A stretch of 5,567 bases of DNA from Thermoplasmata archaeon (lineage in GTDB: Archaea > Thermoplasmatota > Thermoplasmata > Lutacidiplasmatales > UBA184), in NCBI GenBank assembly GCA_030040625.1, contig JASHTI010000027.1, forward strand, positions 1 to 5,567, read 5' to 3'. The notes beneath the pieces were generated by a model. It saw only the letters and a program-made list of their open reading frames with translations, was not told where the DNA came from and did not search any database. The position numbers were made by a program, and so were the translations under genes. Positions 1-5,567 of this stretch are shown piece after piece. The number at the start of each line of letters is the position of its first letter. Position 1 is the first letter of the stretch.

Positions 1-1
1 C

Positions 2-79
2 CGGCTCGCGGCGGGCCAGGGGGAGAACGACCCGTTCCTTTCCCGGTTCTGCGGGGACCTCCACGGCGCCGTCCTCTGA
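2..79 (+). CDS. C-terminal end of an unidentified protein (partial)
   Basis: The frame starting at base 2 stays open to a TGA at 77-79 and encodes the last 25 residues of a protein whose start lies off the window. The end reads ...AAGQGENDPFLSRFCGDLHG followed by AVL. Evidence for coding is codon structure: all but one of the 25 codons end in G or C, as in the neighbouring genes, and the residue mix looks like ordinary globular protein. The fragment is too short to assign a family and I do not recognise it. It converges on the acetyltransferase gene, with about 70 bases between the two stops. That gap is almost pure GC, contains short self-complementary runs, and shows no T-rich tract that would mark a terminator. 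Confidence 0.55.
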   Translation, partial: RLAAGQGENDPFLSRFCGDLHGAVL

Positions 80-149
80 GCCGCGTGCCCGAGGGCCACC
101 GGAACCCGCGGGCGCGCGATCGCGACGGCGCGCGGCGCGGCCGGCGCCG

Positions 150-662
150 CTACGCGGGGGGTCGCGCCTCCCGCTCGAACCACGCCACGTCCCAGTAGCG
201 GTCAAACTTCCGCCCGACCCGGGTGAACACGCCGATGCGTCGGAAGCCGAACCGGGCGTGGAGTGCGAGCGAGGCCGGGTTGGGGAGGGCGACTCCGGCG
301 ACCATCCGCTCCACATCCTCGTGCGCGAGCTCGGCGAACAGCCTCTCGTAGAGGAGGCGGCCGAGGCCCCGGCCTCGGGCATCGGGGCGGCAGTAGACGG
401 AGCACTCGACGGTCGTGGTGTAGGCGGGCCGGGGCCGGAAGGTGCTGCTCGTCGCCCACCCCAGCACGCCCTCGGCGTCGTCGACCGCGACCAGGAGGCG
501 GTGCGGTCCACCGTGCGTGTGGGCCTCGAACCACTCGGTGCGGTCGTCCACGGCGACCTCCTGCAGGTCGAAGGTCGCCGCGCTCGTCCGAACGTAGTGG
601 TTGTAGATCGCCACGATCGGCGCAAGGTCCTCCCGGCGGGCCGCCCGCACCGCGACGCTCAT
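150..662 (-). CDS. GNAT-family N-acetyltransferase, phosphinothricin acetyltransferase-like
   Basis: This is a 170-residue cytoplasmic enzyme expected to move an acetyl group from acetyl-CoA to the amino group of a small molecule or amino-acid-like compound. The start is the ATG at 660-662, because the fold begins at once (SVAVRAARREDLAPIVAIYN). The frame stays open to 767, but the extra 35 residues are Arg/Ala/Pro-rich and look like non-coding read-through. Visible family marks are IYNHYVRTSAATFD (residues 19-32), the acetyl-CoA loop RGRGLG (96-101, the R-x-x-G-x-G signature), NPASLALHARFGF (128-140) and VGRKFDRYWDVAWFE (149-163). The last two are typical of the phosphinothricin/methionine sulfone acetyltransferase group (Bar/PAT, MnaT), and 170 residues is the normal length. 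The substrate cannot be read from sequence, and family members often act on methionine derivatives or other amines, so herbicide or antibiotic resistance should not be assumed. It is transcribed divergently from the OB-fold gene. No clear Shine-Dalgarno is visible. Confidence 0.9.
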   Translation of the reverse strand: MSVAVRAARREDLAPIVAIYNHYVRTSAATFDLQEVAVDDRTEWFEAHTHGGPHRLLVAVDDAEGVLGWATSSTFRPRPAYTTTVECSVYCRPDARGRGLGRLLYERLFAELAHEDVERMVAGVALPNPASLALHARFGFRRIGVFTRVGRKFDRYWDVAWFEREARPPA

Positions 663-841
663 CCCGAGGTCGGGAACCGGGGAGGAGGCATGAGCAGCGC
701 CCCGCCGGAACTGGTCGGGCGCCCGTTCCGGAGCGGGCCGTCGGGCCGCTTGCCCGCGGGCGGCCAAGAATCCGTGGACGCACGGGCGGAGCTAATGCGT
801 CCGTGCCGCTCCCCGCCGAGCGAGGCGCGCGCGCTCTCTCC
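663..841. promoter_or_regulatory. Divergent intergenic region, presumed promoters for both flanking genes
   Basis: About 180 bases separate the starts of the acetyltransferase (leftward) and the OB-fold gene (rightward), so both promoters should lie here. I find no convincing archaeal TATA box or BRE: the only AT-leaning spots are CAAGAAT (around 765-771) and GCTAATG (791-797). The second lies about 45 bases upstream of the OB-fold ATG and is the better candidate for rightward initiation, but it is weak. Neither start has a clear ribosome-binding site, which fits leaderless or short-leader transcripts common in archaea. The assignment rests on gene layout rather than on recognised elements. 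Confidence 0.35.
776..802. repeat. Small inverted repeat between divergent genes
   Basis: GGACGCA at 776-782 is matched exactly by its complement TGCGTCC at 796-802, with 13 bases between them that include the AT-leaning GCTAA. An overlapping pair, GCACGG (780-785) and CCGTGC (801-806), gives an alternative fold. The dyad lies between the divergent starts and could be an operator or leader hairpin. In DNA this GC-rich, arms of this length also arise by chance, so function is unproven. Confidence 0.25.
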
Positions 842-1171
842 ATGGAGTCCCCCCGCACGTCCCGGCAACCCCCCGCCTCGTTCATCTCGGACCTCCGACC
901 GTCGCGCGTCGCGACGCTGGAGGCGGTCGTCGCCCGGCTCGACCCGGTCCGCGAGGTCGAGACGAAGGTCGGCGGCACGCGCCGGGTCCGCGAGGCGCTC
1001 CTGAAGGACCCGACCGGCGAGATCACCCTCGTCCTCTGGGGCGATGAGGTCGACCGGGTGCGTCTCGGCGAGCGGGTACGGGTCGTGGACGGCTGGGTCG
1101 CCGAACGGCGCGGCCGGCCGCAGATCAGCGTCGGCCGGGCCGGTCGGCTCGAGCCGGTCGCGACGGACTAG
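842..1171 (+). CDS. Single-domain OB-fold nucleic-acid-binding protein (archaeal SSB/RPA-like)
   Basis: This is a 109-residue soluble protein made of one OB fold, expected to bind single-stranded nucleic acid in the cytoplasm. The start chosen is the ATG at 842. The frame is open further upstream, but in this family the domain begins near the N-terminus with a phrase like ISDLRP, which falls at residues 15-20 here. Other recognisable parts are the VREVETKVGG turn (36-45), the strand pair VREALLKDPTGEITLVLWGD (49-68), the helix segment VDRVRLGERVRVVDGWV (70-86) and the closing RGRPQISVGRAGRLE (90-104). The pattern "gene product plus TGEITLVLWGD plus LQ/QISVGR.G.LE" is typical of archaeal SSB/RPA OB domains of the tRNA_anti-codon clan. 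There is no zinc finger, second OB fold or acidic C-terminal tail, so it is a minimal form. The stop (1169-1171) overlaps the stop of the convergent thermopsin gene. Whether it acts in repair, replication or RNA binding cannot be told. Confidence 0.87.
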   Translation: MESPRTSRQPPASFISDLRPSRVATLEAVVARLDPVREVETKVGGTRRVREALLKDPTGEITLVLWGDEVDRVRLGERVRVVDGWVAERRGRPQISVGRAGRLEPVATD

Positions 1172-4100
1172 TGCGGCTCGTCCGGGGACCACTCGTCGGT
1201 GCGTCCCGGCGTCCGCGTCGGTCCCGGCTGGTACGTGTCCGGCGTCGCGGGGGCCTTCGGGCGCCGGCGACGGACGAGCAGTACGGCCGCCACGGCGACG
1301 ACCGCGCCGGCGCCGATCGCGCCGTAGACCCAGAGGGGCACGGTCACGGCGGGACCGGGGACGGAGCCGAACGTGATGCCGACCGTCGCGCTCGCGCCCG
1401 TCCACTCGACGACGCCGGAGGCCGGGTTCGGGAGGTAGCCGGCCTGCGCCGGCACGGTGTACGGCAGGGCCCCGGTATTGAGGGACCAGCCCGGGATGTA
1501 CAGGATCGAGCCGTTCATCGTGTAGTTCGCCCCGTCGAGGACGACGGTCCAGATCCGGAGGGCCGGCAGCCCGCGCTCGGTGAACTCCAGGTACGTCGAG
1601 TAGAAGCTCGTGGACGGGGCGCGGTCCCGCACGGGGACCGTGGTGTTGATGAGGTATGCCCCGGAGCCGGTGTGGTCCGACCAGTAGTTACCGGAGAACG
1701 TCAGCGTCGCCGGCTCTCCTCCGGTGAGGTTCGCCTGGACGTTCGTCGACCGGTACGTGCCGGTGACGCTGGAGCCGTTGTTGCCGATGAAGTTGTTGCT
1801 CTCCACCAGGTCGCTCGCGTCGTCCACGAGCTGGAGGCCCCAGACCGCGGAGTACTCGAGGGTGCTCAGCGTCACGTTCGTCTCGGTGCTGTTCGCGAGC
1901 TCGACCGCGAGGCCGTCGCCGAAGCCGAAGACCTGACGGAACTGCGAGGCGTTGGTGGCGTTCGCCCAGATCGCGTAGTAGCTGTTCCAGTCGGTCACGC
2001 TGGTCAGCGCGAGGTGGCGGCACCATGCCGACCAGACGGCGTAGGGGTAGCGCGTCACGGCCAGCCCCGTGACGCCGATCCGATGATCGTGCACGAGGAC
2101 CAGGGCGGCGGTCGGGTAGACGACGGTGCTGGAGGTGTTGGCGAACGTCAGCAATGGGCTCAGGGTCCGGTTCGTCGCCGTGATCCCGGTGAACGTGAGG
2201 TAGCTCGAATTCTCCGCGACCACCGCGGCCGAGGCGTTCGCGCAGTGGACCGTCGTGAGGGTCACGTAGGTCGACTCGTTCGCCCGCATCGCGATCGATA
2301 GGTTGTAGCTCGTCACGTCGCTCGCCGTGACGTTGTTCGAGTAGACGACCAGCACGCCGAGGCTCCCGTTGCCGGCGTAGAGATCGTTGAGGGTCACGAA
2401 CGACGCCGCCGAGACGACCGCGCCCCCGGCCCCATCGTCCGCGTTGAGGTGCTCGATCGTCACCTCCGTCGATCCGTTCAGCGCCGCCACCACCGCGGAG
2501 TCGAAGCCGATCGCGACGCCGTCCTCCACGGTCAGCGTGCTGTCGTCCAAGAGGCCCAGCCCGTAGGCGTCGTCGATCGTCACCCCCTCCAGCGTGGCGT
2601 GGTTGCTCCCCGACCACGTCCCGGCGGACGCCTCGGGGTTGCCCTGGACCCGCAGGTCGGAGACCGACGAATCGTTGGTCGCCGTCAGGTTGAGGGCGGT
2701 CGCGCCGTTGAACGCGCCGAAGTCGGTCAGCGTGAGGCCGGTGACGTCCACGGTGTACAGCCCGTAGCAGGAGGCGGTCGCGGTGAAGTCGTGGGCCGTC
2801 ACCGTCGTCGTCGCCAGTAGCTGGGCGACCCAGGACGGGTAGCCGGTCGGGCCGCTGCCCGTAGCGGTCAGCTGGTTCAGCGAGACGTCGCTCGAGAGCG
2901 CGCTCACGGCCCCGACGCCGCCGGCGGACGTGGTCACATTGAACACACTGACCGAGCGCGCGTCGACCGCGGTCACCCCGACCGCGTCGTCGGCCACGTC
3001 GATCTCGTGCGCCGCCGACCCCGTGGTGTCGTAGAACTGGATCGTCGAGGGCGGCTCGAGCAGTTCGTAGTTGCTCGTCGCCGAGCCCGAGATCGTAGTG
3101 TTTTGGACCAAGAAGGTGCCCCGGCCGCCGTAGAAGAAGTAGCCCTGGGTCCAGCCGGCGATCGTCACCGCGCCGCCGGACGGCTGGGTGTACGTGAACG
3201 TGGTCGACGTCTGGAAGACATCGTCGAGCGCGATCGTCAGGTTCACATCGTCGGTGGCGAACAGCTCGAACGTGGGCACGTTCGCGTCATTGAGACGGAG
3301 GAACGGCGCGGCCGGTGAGAGCCCGGTGTCGTTGAACCAGAGCTTGCCCGGACCGGCGAGGTAGCGGAGCCCGGTGGTGCCCGAGGCGGCGAACGCGGCC
3401 GCCTGCGCGTCGCCGAGGAGGTAGACCGGCGCGCTGAGGACCGTCGAGGAGGCGACGAGGTCGAGGTCCGTGGGGGTGGTTGAGTTCCCGCCGGCTGTGA
3501 CCGTCGCGTTTTGGTAGCCGTCCGCCCACGCCCCGAAGACGTACGGCTCCCCGCCGGGCGGCGGCGGCAGCAGCGTCGACAGGGCGCCGCTCTGGGCGGT
3601 CGGCGCGTAGGAGTAGTCGGCCTCCCCGATCGGACCGGAGGCGAGCGTCTTGTTCGTCGCGAAGACGACCGCGTAGGTCGGCTCGACCGAGAGTCGCACC
3701 CGGACCCAGCCGGGGGCGGCGTGCGGGGCGAAGCTCTTGGAGGTCGTGTTCCAGAAGCCGGCGAGGAACGAGGGGCCCTGGCCGAAATGGACCGTGGTGC
3801 CCGTGTACCACTCGGCGAGCCCGTAGACGCTCTCCGAGGAGTCCGGTCCGAAGTCGTACGCCGACGGGATCGGGACGTAGGCGGTCCCGCTCCAGCGGTC
3901 CAGCGCGAGGGTGCCGTTGGCGGTCAGGACGTTCGCGTTCGCGCCCGCCCCGTTCCCGCCGAACACGAGCTCGGAGTCGTACTCCGAGCCGGCGGGGTTG
4001 ACCCCGAAGCCGTTGACGGCGAACTCCGAGGGGGCGGCGGGCGCGCTCCCGTTGAAGGTCAGCGTGTCGTACTCGAGCTTCGCGTGGGTGCTGCCGTAGC

Positions 4101-4776
4101 TCAGGTAGTAGCTGACCTCCGCCACCGTTCGGCTGCCCGTCGTGCTGGAGATGTTCGTGTACAGCTGCACCGAGAACGGCAGCGTCACGTGGAAGCTCGG
4201 TCCGAGCCCGGCGTAGTAGTTGCCGCCCTCCAGGGTGGGGTGGATCGAGCCGATCTTGCCGAACATCGTCGAGTACGGCATCGAGAGGACCGGATTGGAG
4301 AAGTTCCAGACGTTGTCCTCGAACTGCAGGGTGGTCCCGTTGAACCGTAGGCCGTTCTGGATCCAGAACGTCCCGGCGGGGCCGTGCCCCGGCACGCTGA
4401 CGTTCACGGCGACCGTGTTCAGCTGCAGGGAGAGCCAGTTCGGGGCCGCCTCCGCGGGATCCGTCGCATTGGCCGCCGTGAACGTGGAGAGGCTGTCGAC
4501 CTCGGCGTCCCCGCGGAAGCTCGTCGTCTCGTAGGCGTAGGCGGCCCCTGTCGGGCCGATCCCCAGGTCGGAGACCCCCATCGCGGCCGGGGTCGTCGTG
4601 ATCGTCGGGGTCACCGAGTCGGCGCCGGCCGGCCGCTCCGCCGCCTCTTCCGACGGAGGGAACATCGGCGCGCGTCCGGGAAGAGCCGCCGTGCGCGTGA
4701 CCCCCGAGAGCCCGGAGGACGGGGCAATCGCGGCGGCGCCGGCCGCGTGGCCCGGCACCGAGACGGTCGGGGCCAC
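1168..4776 (-). CDS. Thermopsin-family (A5) surface protein with right-handed beta-helix and C-terminal membrane anchor; 5' end cut by junction
   Basis: This is a cell-surface protein of about 1,202 residues from the GTG at 4774-4776. The thermopsin domain (about 66-345) is marked by GPTGAAYAYETTSFRGD (74-90), WLSLQLNTVAVNV (114-126), FWIQNGLRF (137-145), NVWNFS (155-160) and YDSELVFGGNGAG (266-278), the last being the family's most recognisable motif. Thermopsins are acid-stable archaeal proteases of MEROPS family A5. Their catalytic residues are not established, so activity is inferred. Next come a linker domain (about 346-450), a NosD-like right-handed beta-helix (about 600-1035, ending in SGNYWSDHTG), a beta-sandwich beginning FTERGLPALRIWTVVLDG (about 1065-1137), one membrane helix (about 1146-1168) followed by RRRRPK, and a 30-residue tail. 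It has about 35 N-x-S/T sequons, none in the tail, and three cysteines. The frame is open upstream of the GTG to a TGA at 4822-4824 and encodes the end of a signal peptide (GAAALAPSARPVAPT). The true start is therefore probably lost at the junction, and 4776 is only a formal start. Confidence 0.85.
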   Translation of the reverse strand: MAPTVSVPGHAAGAAAIAPSSGLSGVTRTAALPGRAPMFPPSEEAAERPAGADSVTPTITTTPAAMGVSDLGIGPTGAAYAYETTSFRGDAEVDSLSTFTAANATDPAEAAPNWLSLQLNTVAVNVSVPGHGPAGTFWIQNGLRFNGTTLQFEDNVWNFSNPVLSMPYSTMFGKIGSIHPTLEGGNYYAGLGPSFHVTLPFSVQLYTNISSTTGSRTVAEVSYYLSYGSTHAKLEYDTLTFNGSAPAAPSEFAVNGFGVNPAGSEYDSELVFGGNGAGANANVLTANGTLALDRWSGTAYVPIPSAYDFGPDSSESVYGLAEWYTGTTVHFGQGPSFLAGFWNTTSKSFAPHAAPGWVRVRLSVEPTYAVVFATNKTLASGPIGEADYSYAPTAQSGALSTLLPPPPGGEPYVFGAWADGYQNATVTAGGNSTTPTDLDLVASSTVLSAPVYLLGDAQAAAFAASGTTGLRYLAGPGKLWFNDTGLSPAAPFLRLNDANVPTFELFATDDVNLTIALDDVFQTSTTFTYTQPSGGAVTIAGWTQGYFFYGGRGTFLVQNTTISGSATSNYELLEPPSTIQFYDTTGSAAHEIDVADDAVGVTAVDARSVSVFNVTTSAGGVGAVSALSSDVSLNQLTATGSGPTGYPSWVAQLLATTTVTAHDFTATASCYGLYTVDVTGLTLTDFGAFNGATALNLTATNDSSVSDLRVQGNPEASAGTWSGSNHATLEGVTIDDAYGLGLLDDSTLTVEDGVAIGFDSAVVAALNGSTEVTIEHLNADDGAGGAVVSAASFVTLNDLYAGNGSLGVLVVYSNNVTASDVTSYNLSIAMRANESTYVTLTTVHCANASAAVVAENSSYLTFTGITATNRTLSPLLTFANTSSTVVYPTAALVLVHDHRIGVTGLAVTRYPYAVWSAWCRHLALTSVTDWNSYYAIWANATNASQFRQVFGFGDGLAVELANSTETNVTLSTLEYSAVWGLQLVDDASDLVESNNFIGNNGSSVTGTYRSTNVQANLTGGEPATLTFSGNYWSDHTGSGAYLINTTVPVRDRAPSTSFYSTYLEFTERGLPALRIWTVVLDGANYTMNGSILYIPGWSLNTGALPYTVPAQAGYLPNPASGVVEWTGASATVGITFGSVPGPAVTVPLWVYGAIGAGAVVAVAAVLLVRRRRPKAPATPDTYQPGPTRTPGRTDEWSPDEPH
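1273..1341 (-). other. C-terminal transmembrane anchor of the surface protein
   Basis: Residues about 1146-1168 (VPLWVYGAIGAGAVVAVAAVLL and the following V) form a single hydrophobic helix. It is followed at once by four arginines, proline and lysine, which act as a stop-transfer signal. Together with the N-terminal signal remnant this predicts a type I orientation: the long beta-rich part outside and a tail of about 30 residues inside. The tail is rich in Pro, Thr, Arg and Asp and has no motif I recognise. Confidence 0.82.
1792..2952 (-). repeat. Right-handed beta-helix with 22-residue coil (66-bp coding period)
   Basis: Within residues about 609-995, a strand motif of the form V/L-T/S-hydrophobic-x-x-V/L starts at residues 609, 631, 659, 681, 705, 727, 748, 772, 794, 816, 838, 860, 902, 924, 946, 968 and 990. 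Eleven of the sixteen steps are exactly 22 residues. The run 772-860 reads VTIEHL, VTLNDL, VTASDV, VTLTTV, LTFTGI. The exceptions are steps of 28, 24, 21, 24 and 42, which look like loop insertions; the 42 step hides one irregular coil at about 871-899. Such a period is the hallmark of parallel beta-helix (PbH1/NosD) folds. These proteins often bind or cleave polysaccharide or serve as adhesins; which applies here is unknown. Confidence 0.8.
3742..4581 (-). other. Thermopsin (peptidase A5) domain within the giant surface protein
   Basis: This covers residues about 66-345 of the protein encoded leftward. It contains in order GIGPTGAAYAYETTSF, LQLNTVAVNV, FWIQNGLRFNGTTLQFEDN, NVWNFSNPV, a Gly/Tyr-rich turn (EGGNYYAGLGPSF), VEYDT-like LEYDTLTFNG (234-243), FAVNGFGVNPAG (252-263) and YDSELVFGGNGAG. 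This is the order seen in Sulfolobus thermopsin, and the domain is close to full length. The family call comes from recognised motif order, not from an alignment. Confidence 0.82.
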
Positions 4777-4789
4777 CGGGCGGGCGGAC

Positions 4790-4822
4790 GGCGCGAGCGC
4801 CGCCGCCCCGGCCGCGGCCGAT
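4790..4822. other. Probable chimeric junction between archaeal and bacterial DNA
   Basis: Leftward from here the minus strand encodes the archaeal signal-peptide end (SAAAGAAALAPSARPVAPT from 4821 down). Rightward from 4802 the plus strand encodes the bacterial receptor's mature N-terminus (AAPAAADQTQTTALPTE). Both genes lack their start codon and charged N-terminal signal segment, and neither has a promoter or leader. The join lies in an all-GC stretch that includes a perfect 12-base palindrome, CGGCCGCGGCCG (4809-4820), which is also a tandem CGGCCG. The exact breakpoint cannot be placed within this stretch, because alanine-rich coding sequence on either strand looks alike. Confidence 0.75.
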
Positions 4823-5567
4823 CAAACCCAGACGACGGCCCTGCCGACGGAAGCCTCCGGCAACCAGCTGCAGGAGATCGTGGTCACGGGTATCCGCGGG
4901 TCGCTCGAGCGAGCCCTGGAGATCAAGAAGGAATCCCTGGGCGTCGTCGACGCGATGTCCGCGGAGCAGATCGGTGAGTTCCCGGACAGCGACATCGGCG
5001 ATGCGGTGTCCCGCCTGCCGGGTGTCACCGTCGACCGCGGCAGCTTGAACTACTCGAGCTCGGCGGGCGCGCCGACGGCGACCGGCCAGGTCACGGGCGT
5101 CAACGTCGACGGCTTCGGCGGCTCGTTCAACGAGGTGCTGATCGAAGGCCGGCAGATCGCCTCGGGCAACGGCCAGGTGTTCGACTTCCAGGACTTCAGC
5201 TCCATCTACGTCGGTGAGATCGACGTGATGAAGACCCCGGACTTCAGCCTGTCCTCGGGCAACATCGCCTCGACGACCAACGTCAAGTTCCCGAATCCCT
5301 TCGACAACCCCGGCCTGCACATCGAGAGCTACTACCAGGAGGACCTGAACTCCAATGCCGACCAGGGCACGCCCAATTTCGGCGCCCTGTGGAGCGACAC
5401 CTCGGCCGACGGCCAGTTCGGCTTCCTGCTCGATGGCGACTATCTCCAGGATCAGTACGAGAACCAGCACCAGGACATCGTCGGCTGGAAGGGCGACACC
5501 TCCTTCCCCTGCTCCGACCTGGCCGCCAATTACACCACCGCTTTCGGCAACACCGATTGCGCGACGG
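4802..5567 (+). CDS. TonB-dependent outer-membrane receptor, N-terminal plug region (partial at both ends)
   Basis: About 255 codons in the frame starting at 4802 are open to the right edge. They encode the exported N-terminus and plug domain of an outer-membrane receptor that imports a bound ligand (iron complexes, vitamin B12 or carbohydrates) using energy passed on by TonB. Recognisable parts are the TonB-box-like EIVVTG (codons 25-30), then IRGSLERALEIKKES, VVDAMSAEQIGEFPDSDIGD, AVSRLPGVTVDRG, VLIEGRQIASGNG, VFDFQDFSSIYVGEIDVMKT and the first strands of the barrel (FGFLLDGDYLQDQYEN). This is the arrangement of the Xanthomonas/Caulobacter TonB receptor group, whose members are usually about 900-1,000 residues, so only about a quarter is present. 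The frame stays open leftward to a TAG at 4532-4534, but upstream of about 4802 it is only the antisense of the thermopsin gene. The start codon and basic part of the signal peptide are missing. The ligand cannot be inferred. Base composition is lower in GC than the left part (for example 35/60 in the rows at 5161 and 5281 against 41/60 at 2041 and 3721). Confidence 0.9.

Noticed and set aside
80..149. Possible terminator hairpin between the partial gene and the acetyltransferase
   Set aside because: Several GC-only self-complementary runs exist (for example GCGCGCGATCGCG), but there is no T-tract on either strand, and such runs are expected at this GC content.
663..767. N-terminal extension of the acetyltransferase to 767
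   Set aside because: The 35 extra residues have no family similarity and are typical GC-rich non-coding translation. The fold starts directly after the ATG at 662.
263..841. Long upstream extension of the OB-fold frame, in principle giving a ~300-residue protein
   Set aside because: The extra residues are Arg/Pro/Gly-rich read-through antisense to the acetyltransferase gene. The OB domain begins normally just after the ATG at 842.
1688..2617. A second long minus-strand frame inside the thermopsin gene
   Set aside because: Its Arg/Gly/His-rich composition matches no protein family, and it lies entirely within the real coding sequence in another frame.
4502..4822. Genuine operon or regulatory link between the thermopsin protein and the TonB receptor
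   Set aside because: The two belong to organisms with incompatible envelopes, both starts are missing and no promoter DNA lies between them, so the adjacency is best treated as an artefact.
3287..5470. A 727-residue minus-strand open frame across the junction
   Set aside because: It is antisense to the TonB receptor on the right and out of frame with the thermopsin gene on the left. Its composition (Arg/Gly/Val/Asp repeats) is that of a shadow frame.

Overview
The window reads as two unrelated pieces of DNA joined near position 4800. About 4.8 kb on the left is GC-rich archaeal sequence, most likely from a Thermoplasmatota-type lineage. This is inferred from a single-domain archaeal OB-fold protein and a very large thermopsin (peptidase family A5) surface protein with a C-terminal membrane anchor. 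The last ~750 bases encode the N-terminal plug region of a TonB-dependent outer-membrane receptor of the Xanthomonas/Caulobacter type. That protein needs a Gram-negative outer membrane, which an archaeon of this kind does not have. The two reading frames meet head to head, each cut inside its own alanine-rich export signal, in a GC-only low-complexity stretch, with no intergenic DNA. An assembly (or library) chimera is by far the simplest explanation. The two halves should not be read as one system.

Layout, left to right. Positions 2-79 (+) hold the last 25 codons of an unidentified protein. It converges on a GNAT acetyltransferase of the phosphinothricin acetyltransferase-like group (150-662, -). 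A ~180-base gap then separates two divergent genes: the acetyltransferase, and a 109-residue single OB-fold nucleic-acid-binding protein (842-1171, +) resembling archaeal SSB/RPA domains. The OB-fold gene ends inside the same CTAG tetranucleotide as the convergent giant gene (1168-4776, -).

The giant protein has about 1,200 residues visible. In order it shows a truncated signal-peptide end, a thermopsin domain, a linker domain, a right-handed beta-helix with a strikingly regular 22-residue coil, a Thermoplasmata-style beta-sandwich ending, one transmembrane helix and a short basic/proline-rich tail. It carries about 35 N-glycosylation sequons, all on the predicted outer side. From ~4802 to the right edge the TonB-dependent receptor runs off the window.

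The genes do not form an obvious operon or pathway. The most interesting biology is the architecture of the thermopsin/beta-helix surface protein. The most important practical point is the chimeric junction. I see no RNA genes, CRISPR array, insertion sequence or toxin/defence system.
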